From Gloeobacter kilaueensis JS1 (GTDB lineage: Bacteria; Cyanobacteriota; Cyanobacteriia; Gloeobacterales; Gloeobacteraceae), in assembly GCF_000484535.1 (NCBI RefSeq), contig NC_022600.1:4146234-4210233 (forward strand): a DNA stretch of 64,000 nucleotides, given 5' to 3'. The notes beneath the pieces are model-generated. The model did no database searches and had not been told where the DNA came from. It worked only from the letters and a program-made list of their open reading frames with translations. A program made the position numbers and the translations under genes. Positions 20,059 to 29,297 of the stretch are shown piece by piece. Numbering within the stretch: position 1 is the stretch's first letter; each line of letters opens with the position of its first letter.

Positions 20059-20640
20059 ATGTTGGTGCCCTTGACGCCCGAACTGCTGCTGCAAGCCTAC
20101 AGCCGGGGATTTTTTCCGATGGCCGAGGGACAGGGGCAGCGCATCTACTGGTACGAACCCGATCCACGGGCGATCTTTGAACTCGACAAAATTCACTTTT
20201 CAAAGCGGCTGCTGCGCCTGGTGCGCCAGGAGCGCTTCGAGATTCGCTACAGCAGCGCCTTTGAGGCTGTGATCCGCGCCTGCGCCGACCGGCCCTCCAC
20301 CTGGATTTCAGAAGAAATTATCCGCGCCTACATCAGGCTCTACCGCAACGGCTACGGCCAGAGTGTCGAGACCTGGCAGGGGGGCGAACTGGTAGGTGGT
20401 CTGTACGGAGTCAGCCTGGGGGGCGCTTTTTTTGGCGAGTCGATGTTCAGCCGGGTAAGCGACGCCTCGAAGGTCGCCTTTTATCATTTAATCGAGCGGT
20501 TAAAAGCGCGGGGCTTCAGTTTGCTGGATACCCAGTTCACCAATAGCCACCTCGAACAGTTCAACGTCGTCGAGATCCCGCGCCGGGCGTATCGCCAGCG
20601 GCTCAAGGACGCCCTCTCTACCGAGTGCAAGTTTCGCTAG
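20059..20640 (+). CDS. aat: Leucyl/phenylalanyl-tRNA--protein transferase
   Basis: Aat adds Leu or Phe from tRNA to proteins with N-terminal Lys or Arg, creating destabilising N-degrons for ClpS/ClpAP. The 193-aa product shows the family start (YSRGFFPMAE), WYEPDPRAIFELD, YRNGYGQSVETW, GGLYGVSLGGAFFGESMFS and LLDTQFTNSHLEQF. It is slightly shorter than the E. coli enzyme, as in other cyanobacteria. It is divergent from mutS across 131 bases. Confidence 0.95.
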   Translation: MLVPLTPELLLQAYSRGFFPMAEGQGQRIYWYEPDPRAIFELDKIHFSKRLLRLVRQERFEIRYSSAFEAVIRACADRPSTWISEEIIRAYIRLYRNGYGQSVETWQGGELVGGLYGVSLGGAFFGESMFSRVSDASKVAFYHLIERLKARGFSLLDTQFTNSHLEQFNVVEIPRRAYRQRLKDALSTECKFR

Positions 20641-20643
20641 AGG

Positions 20644-20976
20644 CTACCACTCGACGATATCGACGATTGTCACCGCATCGGGCTGGTCGCCGTACAGGGT
20701 GGCCTCGTTGTTGCCGCGAACGCGCTGAACCGGTGAGGCGGAGCGGCGCAAAAGCCAGCGACTGTTGGCAGGAGCCTGCCGGTAGCGGCTCTCCTCGGCG
20801 TTGAGATCCTGTGCGTAGGACTTGCTGCCGGTAACCAGGCTGGCAGGCGAATTGAGCGTACGGGCGGGAACCGTCGTCAACTGGCTTGCATCGTCTTTGG
20901 AGGTCTGAGCTACCGCTGGCAGGGCGCTGAGCAGGCAGAGAGCGACCATTGCGATCCCAGTTTTTGAAATAGACAT
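20644..20976 (-). CDS. Exported protein of unknown function
   Basis: The 110-aa protein has a clear signal peptide (SKTGIAMVALCLLSALPAVAQ, probable cleavage after AVA-Q). The mature part is polar, with no Cys and no motif I recognise. It lies convergent with aat, three bases between stops. Codon use looks like its neighbours. It is probably real because the signal peptide is well formed and the ATG has AGGAG in reach. Confidence 0.6.
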   Translation of the reverse strand: MSISKTGIAMVALCLLSALPAVAQTSKDDASQLTTVPARTLNSPASLVTGSKSYAQDLNAEESRYRQAPANSRWLLRRSASPVQRVRGNNEATLYGDQPDAVTIVDIVEW

Positions 20977-21053
20977 GAGTGAGGAGTCCTGGCGAACTTC
21001 TTTCAGCTTAGCCCAAGGTTGGCAAGGAAAAATACCGACCTGTGCATAGCTCT

Positions 21054-21521
21054 TCAGATCGAGACCTCACCGTCGAGGGAGGGTTTTTGTGCCTCGATCA
21101 CACTCTCGATCTTCCACAGACCCCGCTCGCGCACCAATAGATAGACATAAAGCACCCGATCGCCGGTTCCTTCGACCAGAACGTGGGCCACCGCCTGCTC
21201 GCTGTCGTCGAGGATCGCCCCGAACTGGGCGGTCCGTGAGCGGGCAATTGCCGGATAGGCGCTGCGGACCATCTCGGCAAACGCCGCCGCTGCGAAGCGC
21301 CTGCGAATGCCAACCGAAGCATAGGTGTAGGCTTTTTGATAGTTTCCGCTCCGAAAAGCCGCCAGTTGTGCCTGGATAACGCTCTGAATCTGTTTTTTGA
21401 CCGGTGCCTTGCTCTGGGTAAAACCGGTCTCTTCGCCGCGAGCGGTGGCCGGAGGTCCGACAATCGTCGGACCCGCCGCCAGGATAAGCAGCAATATAGC
21501 GGCGCTGAGCACTGTTCTCAT
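21054..21521 (-). CDS. DUF4864-like exported protein
   Basis: The 155-aa product begins with a signal peptide (about residues 1-28). The body, IQSVIQAQLAAFRSGNYQKAYTYASVGIRRRF then FAEMVRSAYPAIARS, fits the DUF4864 pattern as I recall it: a small NTF2-like domain with no known function. The last part is LLVRERGLWKIESV, typical of NTF2-like folds. It is separated by 77 bases from the next gene on the same strand. The exact family should be verified by a profile search. Confidence 0.72.
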   Translation of the reverse strand: MRTVLSAAILLLILAAGPTIVGPPATARGEETGFTQSKAPVKKQIQSVIQAQLAAFRSGNYQKAYTYASVGIRRRFAAAAFAEMVRSAYPAIARSRTAQFGAILDDSEQAVAHVLVEGTGDRVLYVYLLVRERGLWKIESVIEAQKPSLDGEVSI

Positions 21522-21577
21522 AGATAGTACAGGTGCAATGAATGCCTACCAAAATACAGCCTGATGGAAGTAACGGC

Positions 21578-22891
21578 TTACTCCCGGCCCTGCAACCGCT
21601 CCAGCTCCTCCCAGAAGCGCGGGTAGGAGACTGCGGCGCACTGGCCGTCCGCCAGTTGCGTCCGGCCCTGGGCCACCAGAGCCGCAATCGCCAGACTCAT
21701 CGCGACGCGGTGATCGCCGTGGCTTTCGACATCGGCTCCCTGTAGAGGGTGCCCGCCTTCGATCGTAAGACCGTCGGGCTGCTCCTCGATCCGGGCTCCG
21801 AGCCGCCTCAGTTCGCGGGCCATCGTCGTCAGCCGGTCGCTTTCTTTGACGCGCAGTTCCGCCGCATCGCGGATGACGGTCCTGCCCGCAGCACAGCAGG
21901 CAGCCACCGCCAGAATCGGGATTTCGTCGATGAGCCTGGGGATCAATTCGCCGCCGATCGTGCAGGCTTGCAGAGCGGCAGTGCGCACGCGCAGGTCGGC
22001 CACCGGTTCCCCGCCACTCAGGCGCGCATCTTCGATCGCGATATCCGCTCCCATCTCAGCCAGCACATCGAGGATGCCCGTGCGCGTCGGGTTGATGCCG
22101 ACGTTGAGAAGTAACAGCTCCGAATCGGGCACGATGCTCGCCGCTACCAGCCAGAAAGCAGCCGAGCTGATGTCGCCGGGTACCCGCAGCGACTGGCCGC
22201 TGAGCCGGACCGGACCGCGCACGCTCGCGGTCGTCCCTTCTACCTGCACCTCCGCCCCAAAGGCGGCGAGCATCCGCTCGGTGTGATCCCGCGATCGTAC
22301 CGGCTCGGTCACGCTCGTCCAGCCTTCGCAAAAAAGCCCAGCCAGCAGCACCGCCGATTTGACCTGGGCGGAGGCGACCGGCGACGCGTAGTGGATGGGC
22401 TGCAACGGTTGGCCCACCAGGGCGAGGGGCGCTTTGCTCCCGCCCTCGCGACCCCAGATCAAAGCGCCCATCTGCCTCAAGGGAGCCGCCACCCGCTGCA
22501 TGGGCCGCGATCGAAGCGAAGCGTCGCCTGTAAGCGCACAAAATAGCCCCGGCTGCGCCGCCAAAATGCCCAGCATCAGCCGCATCGTCGTGCCGGAATT
22601 GCCCATGTCGAGCACCTGCTGCGGCTCGCAAAAAGACCCCGAAGCGGTGCCCTGCACCCGGACTCCAGATTCTTTGATCTCGCTGACTTCTGCGCCCAGA
22701 GCCCGCAGACAGTGGGCAGTGCTCTGGGGATCTTCGCCGGGTAACAGGCCCTCGATCCGTGTCTGCCCGGCGGCCAATCCTCCCAGCATCAAGGCGCGGT
22801 GGGAGATCGATTTGTCCCCGGCAACGGTAATTTTGCCCCGCAAACCACTGCCCGGTGAAATCGTGTACGATCCGTCCATCTTGTTGCCCAT
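21578..22891 (-). CDS. aroA: 3-phosphoshikimate 1-carboxyvinyltransferase (EPSP synthase)
   Basis: AroA makes EPSP from shikimate-3-phosphate and PEP in aromatic amino acid synthesis. Motifs are [22 protein letters not shown], the helix around [13 protein letters not shown], and [13 protein letters not shown]. From ATG 22891 the protein is 437 aa; ATG 22879 (DGSYTISPG) is four codons in and also plausible. The open frame continues to 22993, but that part does not resemble the family. It is divergent from the CPP1-like gene. Confidence 0.95.
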   Translation of the reverse strand: MGNKMDGSYTISPGSGLRGKITVAGDKSISHRALMLGGLAAGQTRIEGLLPGEDPQSTAHCLRALGAEVSEIKESGVRVQGTASGSFCEPQQVLDMGNSGTTMRLMLGILAAQPGLFCALTGDASLRSRPMQRVAAPLRQMGALIWGREGGSKAPLALVGQPLQPIHYASPVASAQVKSAVLLAGLFCEGWTSVTEPVRSRDHTERMLAAFGAEVQVEGTTASVRGPVRLSGQSLRVPGDISSAAFWLVAASIVPDSELLLLNVGINPTRTGILDVLAEMGADIAIEDARLSGGEPVADLRVRTAALQACTIGGELIPRLIDEIPILAVAACCAAGRTVIRDAAELRVKESDRLTTMARELRRLGARIEEQPDGLTIEGGHPLQGADVESHGDHRVAMSLAIAALVAQGRTQLADGQCAAVSYPRFWEELERLQGRE

Positions 22892-22997
22892 GCTGGCCGG
22901 ACATGATTGTACGCCAGCCTTGCGGAAGCTTGTCCAACTCTGTCTCTCTGGGATAGCCTGATAGAGCAGAGCCCTAGTCCCGTAGAGCGCCATCTAT

Positions 22998-23603
22998 ATG
23001 AGTGAACCGAACCCGTACCATATTCTCGGTATCGCTGAAAACGCTCCTTTCGAGGAAGTCCAGGAGGCTCGTGTCCGCCTGCTCTCGGAGTTCGCCCTCG
23101 ACGAAAAGCGCCAGCGCTCGATCGAGATCGCCTACGACGCGATCTTGATGCAGCGACTCAAGCTCCGCCAGGACGGCAAGATCAAAGTCAAAGACGGCAT
23201 CCGCTACGCCGATCGCACCGTCGTCACCCGTCCGGCCCAGACGCTGCCCACCCGCCCGGCCCGCCAGTGGTGGCGCGGTCTGTCGGTGGCGGCTCCCGAG
23301 GCGAGTATCTCCGCCCTCGTCTTCAGCGCCATCTGGCTTCTGTATCTGGCCCTCTCCTCCTCCACGCCCGGCAACGACGGCAGCTACGCCATCGCCCTTG
23401 GCCTCTTCGCTACCCTTTATTTTCTCTATCGGCGCATTCGCGTCTTCTGGAAAGCGGGCCTCTACGCACTCGGGGCGGTGGTCCTCGCTATTCTGGCTTC
23501 TTCCTCGCTCGCATCGATCTGGCCAGGCCAGGCGGTGCCCGCCGGTGTCACAGGCTTTGTGCTCATCGCCATCCTCTGGCTGGTGACGCTTCTGGCCCGC
23601 TGA
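22998..23603 (+). CDS. CPP1-like J-related membrane protein
   Basis: This 201-aa protein has an N-terminal J-like helix bundle (NPYHILGIAENAPFEEVQEAR, then SIEIAYDAILMQRLKLR) without the HPD triad needed to stimulate Hsp70. Four hydrophobic segments follow, at about residues 97-117, 126-145, 152-172 and 178-200. This matches the CPP1-like family, named for plant CPP1, a chaperone-like protein that stabilises protochlorophyllide oxidoreductase in the plastid envelope. It is a reasonable candidate for chlorophyll-enzyme maintenance here. Confidence 0.87.
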   Translation: MSEPNPYHILGIAENAPFEEVQEARVRLLSEFALDEKRQRSIEIAYDAILMQRLKLRQDGKIKVKDGIRYADRTVVTRPAQTLPTRPARQWWRGLSVAAPEASISALVFSAIWLLYLALSSSTPGNDGSYAIALGLFATLYFLYRRIRVFWKAGLYALGAVVLAILASSSLASIWPGQAVPAGVTGFVLIAILWLVTLLAR

Positions 23604-23655
23604 GAGTTTGGTAAGTTTGTTTGCCAGGGGCTGAGCAACGACTTACACTAGGTAC

Positions 23656-23826
23656 ATGCACCTAGCTACGCTCTCGGTCGTTGCCCTTGCCGGCCTTGCC
23701 GTGTTCTCCGTCGGCAACGCTACGGTCCGTCTGGGCAAGACCTTACCAAAAGCCTGCTTCGAGCTGGCGGTGCTGGCGGTGCTGACGGTTTTCTGGTTTG
23801 CCCTGTTCCACGTGCTCAACTCGTGA
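23656..23826 (+). CDS. Possible 56-aa two-span membrane protein
   Basis: An ATG-started frame of 56 codons has two hydrophobic stretches (residues 4-20 and 36-54) split by a short basic turn (RLGKTLPK). It fills an otherwise empty gap and overlaps the convergent tpiA 3' end by 11 bases. The ribosome site is weak. I recognise no family. Hydrophobic codon bias in GC-rich DNA can mimic such frames, so confidence is limited. Confidence 0.45.
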   Translation: MHLATLSVVALAGLAVFSVGNATVRLGKTLPKACFELAVLAVLTVFWFALFHVLNS

Positions 23827-24553
23827 CAGCCACCGCCTCAAAGTTGACGATCCGCGCAAAGCTCTGCACCTCAAGGCTGGCACCGCCGACGAGCACACCG
23901 TCGATTTTGTCCTGGGCCATGATCGCGTCGATGTTGCCGGGGTTGCAGGAGCCGCCGTAAAGAACAGGCAGGTTGGCTTGGCCGACGTGTTCGCGGATAA
24001 GGCCGATGATCCGGTTGGCCTCGACGGGCGCACAGGTCTTGCCCGTGCCGATCGCCCAGATTGGCTCGTAGGCGACGATGAGCCGATCAAGGTCGATGTC
24101 TTTGAGATCGTGATCCAGTTGAAAGCGAATGTGGGATTCGGTCTGCCCGGCGAGCCTCAGCGCTTCGCTTTCGCCGACGCAGAGAATCGGGGTAAGGTCG
24201 TGGGCCTGGGCTGCCTTTAGCCGCCGGTTGACCGTCGCGTCGGTTTCGTTGAAGTACTGGCGGCGCTCGGAGTGGCCGACAATCGCGTAGAGCACCCCCA
24301 GTTCGGTGAGCATAACGGGGGCAATTTCGCCGGTGTAGGCACCGCTATTTTCCCAATGGACGTTCTGGGCTCCCACAGCGTAAGGCCCGGCGTTGGCGCT
24401 CAAGATGTCCAGGCAGGTATAGGGGCCGCACAAAATCACCAGCCGATCCGCTGCTAGGGGCTCGATCAGCGGCAAGAACGCTTCGACGAAGGCGCGGGCC
24501 TCACCGCGCGTCTTGTGCATCTTCCAGTTGCCCGCCAGAACCTTGCGTGCCAA
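23816..24553 (-). CDS. tpiA: Triosephosphate isomerase
   Basis: TpiA interconverts dihydroxyacetone phosphate and glyceraldehyde-3-phosphate in glycolysis and the Calvin cycle. The TTG at 24553 is the likely start: GGGAGGAGG lies six bases upstream, and an in-frame ATG further out (24577) would place that ribosome site inside the gene. The product is 245 aa. Catalytic features are all present: GNWKM (Lys), VGHSERR (His), [11 protein letters not shown] (Glu and loop 6) and YGGS for phosphate. Confidence 0.96.
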   Translation of the reverse strand: MARKVLAGNWKMHKTRGEARAFVEAFLPLIEPLAADRLVILCGPYTCLDILSANAGPYAVGAQNVHWENSGAYTGEIAPVMLTELGVLYAIVGHSERRQYFNETDATVNRRLKAAQAHDLTPILCVGESEALRLAGQTESHIRFQLDHDLKDIDLDRLIVAYEPIWAIGTGKTCAPVEANRIIGLIREHVGQANLPVLYGGSCNPGNIDAIMAQDKIDGVLVGGASLEVQSFARIVNFEAVAVTS

Positions 24554-24647
24554 GACAGTCCTCCTCCCGGATTTCAATTCTCCTCAGTGTACCAGCCAGT
24601 GACGGCGCGATACAGTGGACGAGGCAGTAGCGGATGGGAGGACGGCC

Positions 24648-25028
24648 TTGGCGACGATCGAATTTATCAGCGGCATTCAAGAAGAGGTGAGCGAAATCAA
24701 GCTGCGCCGGGGCAAGAGCAGCGGCAACGTGATCGTTGTCTTCATCTTTGAGAAGGTCAACGCAATGGCAAACCTCAGCAGCTTCTCCTCGGGCGGTGCC
24801 CAGTACATGCGCCTGAGCGACGAGGAGGGCGACATTCAGGTGACGCCGCGCAACCTCGAATTTTTTTACAAGAACGACGACAACCTCGAGCGGCTGGTCT
24901 GCACCTTCGAACTCATCAACGATGTGCAGCGCCAGCGCCTTGAGCGATTTATGAACCGCTACGCGGAGCGCAATGGCATGGGCTACGAGGACAGGGACCA
25001 GCCCGCTTCTGAGACAATAAAGCAGTAG
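24648..25028 (+). CDS. psb28: Psb28-family photosystem II assembly protein
   Basis: Psb28 proteins bind early photosystem II intermediates near cytochrome b559 during assembly. The TTG at 24648 has GGGAGG six bases upstream and gives 126 aa; a frame extending to 24615 lacks a site. The family signature is visible as YMRLSDEEGDIQVTPRNLEFFY and RLERFMNRYAERNGMGY. A second, shorter Psb28 family member is at 31367-31669. Which of the two corresponds to Psb28-1 or Psb28-2 needs alignment. Fifty bases separate it from tpiA, with the two genes divergent. Confidence 0.87.
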   Translation: MATIEFISGIQEEVSEIKLRRGKSSGNVIVVFIFEKVNAMANLSSFSSGGAQYMRLSDEEGDIQVTPRNLEFFYKNDDNLERLVCTFELINDVQRQRLERFMNRYAERNGMGYEDRDQPASETIKQ

Positions 25029-25046
25029 ATTGTTACGGCGAGCACA

Positions 25047-25565
25047 ATGACCACCTTTGAAGGGCATTTTCAGGACACGGCGGATCTGAAGTTTGCGATC
25101 GTGATCGCCCGCTTCAACGATCTGGTGACGGGCAAACTCTTGAGCGCCTGCGAGGATGCCCTCACTCGCCACGGGATTACCGTCGGACCCGCTTCCTCCC
25201 AGGTCGATTACGCCTGGGTGCCGGGCAGCTTCGAGATCCCGATGGTCGCCCGCCTGCTCGCCCTTTCTGGGCGCTACGACGCGATCATTTGTCTGGGGGC
25301 GGTTATTCGGGGCCAGACCAGCCACTACGACCACGTCGCCTCCGAAGTGGCCAAAGGCATCCAGACCCTTGCCTACCAGACCGGCGTGCCGATTACCTTT
25401 GGCGTCCTCACCACCGATACGCTGCAGCAGGCGCTCGAACGGGCCGGTATCAAGAACAACCTCGGTTGGGAGTACGGCATGAACGCGATCGAAATGGCCA
25501 ATCTCACCCGCAAGTTGCGCCATCTGGCACTGCCGGAGCAGTCCGCTCCCAACCTGCTCAAATAA
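25047..25565 (+). CDS. ribH: 6,7-dimethyl-8-ribityllumazine synthase
   Basis: RibH condenses the ribityl-pyrimidine with dihydroxybutanone phosphate in the penultimate step of riboflavin synthesis. The 172-aa protein has [29 protein letters not shown] and the active-site segment [18 protein letters not shown]. It begins 18 bases after psb28 on the same strand, so it is likely co-transcribed. The length is typical for icosahedral cyanobacterial forms. Confidence 0.96.
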   Translation: MTTFEGHFQDTADLKFAIVIARFNDLVTGKLLSACEDALTRHGITVGPASSQVDYAWVPGSFEIPMVARLLALSGRYDAIICLGAVIRGQTSHYDHVASEVAKGIQTLAYQTGVPITFGVLTTDTLQQALERAGIKNNLGWEYGMNAIEMANLTRKLRHLALPEQSAPNLLK

Positions 25566-25573
25566 CTCTGCCG

Positions 25574-26827
25574 ATGCGCCGCAGCCTGCTGCTGTTGTTT
25601 ATTTTGTTGTTGCCCACTCCGCTTCTGGCCCAAAATTCCCTGCGCTTCGATCTCGACGGCGATGGCCGCAGCGAGGCAGTCGCCCTGGTCGGTAGCGAGT
25701 TGAGCGTCCGCAAGGGCGATCGGGCCACTGCCCGGCTGCCCATCGAGCCCAAAGAAGCCCAGAGCCTTGAGATGGTCGCCCTCGCGCCCCACCTGACGCT
25801 GGTGGGCGTCACCAGCCGCATCGCCGGTGGACGGTGCTACCGCTTTTATCGCTTTTATGAAGGGCAGCTCCTGGTGGTGCCCGTCGAGGTGGCCGAGGAC
25901 GACTTTGCGGACAGTCGCATCTGCACCGCCCCTGCCACCGCCGTGCGCACCGGCGATCTGACCGGCGACGGGGTGGCGGAGCTGATCGTCGAAGAGCGCC
26001 TGGCTGCTGGCCGCAACTTGATCCGCCGCCGCGTCTACCGCTACTTTCAAGGTGCCTGGAGTGCGCTGCCCCTGTTATCGGGGCTGACGGTCGATGGGGT
26101 GCCCATCCTGCCCCAACTGGCCGGCACCTACTACCGCGCTGAGGCATTTTCCGCTCTGCAGGATCTGCAGGATCTGCAAATTCTGCGCACCAGCCCGGCC
26201 CTCGTGGTCACGCTGCCCGCCGGTGCGGGTCTCTACCAGCTCGTCCTGCGCACACCGACCAGCCAGTTGAATCTGCGCCTGGGCAGTGCCCGCCGCAGCG
26301 TCGATCTGCAAGATGGCGAACAGCGGCTGGCCTTGAATGTCTCCGCTTCCGGGCGCAAGGGCCGCCTCACCTACGACTCGGCAGCCGATTTTACCGACGC
26401 GCCGATCGAGGTAAGTGGCCTGGGACCTGAACTGGACGGCACCTACCGTCCGGCTCCCTACGATCCGCGCTGGAGCAGCCTCGACGCTTACATTGGCCAG
26501 GGCGTGCTGGTCGGCACCTGGAACCCGATCGGCAACGTCGGCCTTGTCCTGCGCGACAACCTGCGCGTCGATCCAGGGCCAATCGCCGGTGCGCTTGTGC
26601 TCTCCTCGCGGCCCGCAGCGGTCTACAGCGTCGATCTAGCTGCCACCGTTGCTTCGCCCTACGACTTTGTGCTCACGGCGGTCGGTGCCCCGCCCCTGAT
26701 CGTCGATCTGCGCGGAGCGGACACGATGGCAGTTGCTCCGGCGCGCTGCAGCCGGGAGGCAAAGCAACTGAGCTGCCTCCCGACCGGTAGCCCGATACTC
26801 TACCACCGCCGGGAGGCACCCACTTGA
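25574..26827 (+). CDS. Exported protein with FG-GAP/VCBS-like calcium motifs
   Basis: The 417-aa product opens with a signal peptide (RRSLLLLFILLLPTPLLAQ). Two Asp-rich calcium-type segments follow, FDLDGDGRSEAVAL and GDLTGDGVAELIVEE, as found in VCBS/FG-GAP repeat proteins. The remainder contains beta-rich segments including a possible pre-peptidase-like region (SPYDFVLTAVG). A short in-frame DNA repeat near 26160 gives LQDLQDLQ. It starts eight bases after ribH and may be in the same transcript. No specific function is apparent; it probably acts in the periplasm or outside the cell. Confidence 0.7.
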   Translation: MRRSLLLLFILLLPTPLLAQNSLRFDLDGDGRSEAVALVGSELSVRKGDRATARLPIEPKEAQSLEMVALAPHLTLVGVTSRIAGGRCYRFYRFYEGQLLVVPVEVAEDDFADSRICTAPATAVRTGDLTGDGVAELIVEERLAAGRNLIRRRVYRYFQGAWSALPLLSGLTVDGVPILPQLAGTYYRAEAFSALQDLQDLQILRTSPALVVTLPAGAGLYQLVLRTPTSQLNLRLGSARRSVDLQDGEQRLALNVSASGRKGRLTYDSAADFTDAPIEVSGLGPELDGTYRPAPYDPRWSSLDAYIGQGVLVGTWNPIGNVGLVLRDNLRVDPGPIAGALVLSSRPAAVYSVDLAATVASPYDFVLTAVGAPPLIVDLRGADTMAVAPARCSREAKQLSCLPTGSPILYHRREAPT

Positions 26828-26859
26828 ACCTGCGCCTGGTAACATAGGGAGCGCACAGA

Positions 26860-27078
26860 ATGCAGAAAGCCATGGCGACTTCCAGCAGGACAAAGACCCT
26901 TGAGGACTGGACACCACAGGACGTTGCTGAACTCGCCCGCCGCCTGGAAGAGGACAGCTACGAGCACGCCTTCGACGCCCTCGCCGACTGGCAGGTACTC
27001 AAGGCGCTGCAGTACCGCCGCCCCCATCTGGTCGATGCCTACGTTCATCTTCTGGAATTAGAAGAAGACGAGTCATAG
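26860..27078 (+). CDS. DUF2555-type cyanobacterial protein
   Basis: This 72-aa soluble acidic protein contains WTPQDVAELARRLEED, FDALADWQVLKAL and RPHLVDAYVHLLELE, which fits the cyanobacterial DUF2555 family as I recall it. Its function is unknown. The ATG has GGGAG eight bases upstream. It follows the exported FG-GAP-like protein at 32 bases, and a small GGGCT/AGCCC hairpin lies shortly after its stop, near 27103. Confidence 0.78.
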   Translation: MQKAMATSSRTKTLEDWTPQDVAELARRLEEDSYEHAFDALADWQVLKALQYRRPHLVDAYVHLLELEEDES

Positions 27079-27117
27079 TCGCTCCTCCCGATAAAAGATT
27101 TTGGGCTGGTAGCCCGA

Positions 27118-28158
27118 CTAACAGATCGCGGCCAGTAGCGGAGGGTTTTCTGATAGCTGAGCAATCGCCTGAACCAGCAGAGCGTCTCCCTGCTCGACTG
27201 TCTCGATGCGCGTCAACTGGGCACGGATCGTGGCGGCTCCGGCAAAGTCGCGCACGTACCAGCCCATGTGCTTGCGGGCGCGGCGCACCCCCTGCTCGCC
27301 CAGGTAGCGGTGCAACAGTTCCAGGTGCAGCCGGGCCAGTTTGAGCCGCTCGGCAGCAGAAGGTTCCGGCAGCCGCTCGCCGGTGCGCAGGTAATGGTCG
27401 ATCTGGCCCACCAGATGGGGAGAACCCATCGTGCCGCGAGAGCACATCAGCCCATCCGCACCGGTTACCTCAAGGCAGCGGATCGCTGCGTCGATCGAGA
27501 AGATGTCGCCGTTGGCAATCACCGGGATGGTCAACTGCTCTTTGACGCGGCCAATCCACTCCCAGCGGGCAGAACCCTCAAAGCCCTGGGCGCGGGTGCG
27601 GGCATGGATGGTAATCAGCGCTGCGCCACTTTCTTGCATCAGGCGCGCAAAGTCCAGAATGTTGATTTCGGCGTCGTTCCAGCCCAGGCGGGTCTTGACC
27701 GTGACCGGCAATGGCACCGCCGCCGCTACCGCCTCGACGATCCGCGCCGCCGTCTGGGGCTCGCGCAACAGCGACGAGCCGCCGCCGTTTTTGGTGATCT
27801 TGTTGACTGGACAGCCCATATTGATGTCGATCACATCGGCCCCCTGATCGGCGGCAATCCGGGCCGCCTCCACCAGAAAGTCGGGCCGACAGTCAAAAAG
27901 CTGGATGCCGATGGGCGTCTCGCCCTCGTCGATATCCATGATCCGAGGAACGGTACGGCTGTAGTGCAGCCCCGAGGCACTCACCATCTCCGTAAACAGC
28001 AGTGAGCCGGGAGCGTAGTGGCGCACCAGCTGCCGAAAGGCCCGGTCCGTCACCCCCGCCAGGGGCGACTGCAGCACGCGGCTGGTAAACTGGCGCGGGC
28101 CAATCACCAGGGGCGGGCGCAGCCGCGCCCGCTGGGCAGCAGAAAGTTCCACCTTCAA
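27118..28158 (-). CDS. dusB: tRNA-dihydrouridine synthase
   Basis: This flavoenzyme reduces uridines in tRNA D-loops. Of 346 aa, it shows SPLAGVTDRAFRQLVRHY, GIQLFDCRP, the active-site Cys in DVIDINMGCPVNKITKNGGGSSLL, VTVKTRLGWND and DGLMCSRGTMGSP. These fit the DusB/NifR3 type rather than DusA or DusC. The frame begins at TTG 28158, or possibly GTG 28152. It begins right after the stop of the upstream hypothetical gene, so the two may be coupled. Confidence 0.93.
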   Translation of the reverse strand: MKVELSAAQRARLRPPLVIGPRQFTSRVLQSPLAGVTDRAFRQLVRHYAPGSLLFTEMVSASGLHYSRTVPRIMDIDEGETPIGIQLFDCRPDFLVEAARIAADQGADVIDINMGCPVNKITKNGGGSSLLREPQTAARIVEAVAAAVPLPVTVKTRLGWNDAEINILDFARLMQESGAALITIHARTRAQGFEGSARWEWIGRVKEQLTIPVIANGDIFSIDAAIRCLEVTGADGLMCSRGTMGSPHLVGQIDHYLRTGERLPEPSAAERLKLARLHLELLHRYLGEQGVRRARKHMGWYVRDFAGAATIRAQLTRIETVEQGDALLVQAIAQLSENPPLLAAIC

Positions 28159-28159
28159 A

Positions 28160-28831
28160 CTACAGCAACGTCTGCAGATACGTCTGCACGATCGTCTCGA
28201 GCTTGCCCATGATCTCCTGCTGCTCTTTTGGATTGAGGCCGGTGTTGCGCAATTCGAGGATCAACTCGCCCTTGCGCTTGGGCAGGCCGACAAAGCCCTT
28301 CTGGCCGTTGCGAAAATCGGAGGCGGCAAATTCGCCCGCGATTCCCGCCAGATTGAACAATTCCGCCTCGCCGTAATCGGGCACCAGATGGGCCGATTGC
28401 TTGCAGATCTGGCGCAGTTGCTCGACCTCTTGTTTGCTTACGAGCAGCTTTTCGAGCTTGGCTAGCCGCCCGTGCCAGTGACGTTCGTTTTCGCCTTCTT
28501 CGCGGACCATGCGCTCTTTGATCGCACGGTTGTAATTTTCGAATAGGGTGGGGACGACACTGCTTTCCCAGCCTTTGACGCGGCTGAAGACAGTGTGGAT
28601 ACTGCGAACAATCTTAGGCGTCGGGTTGTAGGCGACCGCCTGACGGTTCGGACCGTGGGGATTGTAGCCCAGCATGATCCGCCTGAGGGTGTTTTGGGTG
28701 ATGTTGCGTTCGCCGGTAAATTGATCGACCGATAGCAAACAGAAATCTGTTTGCGTCATCCGGGCTTCGTTGAGGAAATTCTCCAGCAATTGCCCGAGGG
28801 GGAACTGTCGTTTAGGGAGTGCACCATTCAT
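28160..28831 (-). CDS. Unknown protein, possibly with helix-turn-helix N-terminus
   Basis: The 223-aa product matches no family I recognise. The N-terminal 70 residues (LLENFLNEARMTQTDFCLL, NTLRRIMLGYNP) look like an XRE-type helix-turn-helix context, but this is only pattern resemblance. A helical middle (residues 100-140) and a C-terminus with KGFVGLPKRKGELILELRN follow. Its TAG stop is one base from the dusB start, so the two are read together. No membrane span is present. Confidence 0.65.
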   Translation of the reverse strand: MNGALPKRQFPLGQLLENFLNEARMTQTDFCLLSVDQFTGERNITQNTLRRIMLGYNPHGPNRQAVAYNPTPKIVRSIHTVFSRVKGWESSVVPTLFENYNRAIKERMVREEGENERHWHGRLAKLEKLLVSKQEVEQLRQICKQSAHLVPDYGEAELFNLAGIAGEFAASDFRNGQKGFVGLPKRKGELILELRNTGLNPKEQQEIMGKLETIVQTYLQTLL

Positions 28832-29054
28832 CGCCGTGTGCGCGTATACGGTGTTACTATGTTATCCCATCGGCGACAAACCACCGGCCCCAGCAGCAAA
28901 AGCCCCCAGCTCAAGGGATGCCGGTAGTGGCCGCTACACTTCATAAAAATTAAGGTGCCTCCCCTGGGAAAATGCGCTTTTTTGCGCAATTGCCCTTTGA
29001 AATCTGGGTGGGAGGGGTGTACTATTTCTCACAGTCCCTTGGCCTACTACTACT
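28832..29054. other. Intergenic region, divergent promoters
   Basis: These 223 bases separate the unknown gene before dusB from the 80-aa protein gene. They hold a small hairpin, TGCGC (28973-28977) with GCGCA (28984-28988) around six T, and several C/G tracts. No gene or RNA was recognised. Confidence 0.5.
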
Positions 29055-29297
29055 ATGTCAGGAACCGATACATTTACAAATGCGCTTGAAGTCCTGCAGT
29101 GCCTTCCGATGAGCGACCCGCGCGTACTCGATGCCTGCCGCAAGCTCGGTGAGATTACCAACGACCTGCAGACGGCGATGGCAGCCGAAACCTCTCCAGA
29201 AGAGACCTATAGCCTCGTCGAACAGGGTGCGCGCGACAGCGCCCGCAAGGCGGCGAGTTTTCTCATCGAGGTGCTGCGTCTGGCTCACAACCTCTAA
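29055..29297 (+). CDS. Small helical protein of unknown function
   Basis: The product is 80 aa, all predicted helical by eye: two segments around DPRVLDACRKLGEITNDLQTAM and EETYSLVEQGARDSARKAASFL. There are no Cys clusters, signal peptide or membrane span. The ATG is clear and codon use matches neighbours. I do not recognise the family. Confidence 0.6.
   Translation: MSGTDTFTNALEVLQCLPMSDPRVLDACRKLGEITNDLQTAMAAETSPEETYSLVEQGARDSARKAASFLIEVLRLAHNL

Noticed and set aside
26155-26185. Short 9-bp direct repeats
   Set aside because: They encode LQDLQDLQ in the exported protein and are too few and short to be a mobile or array repeat.
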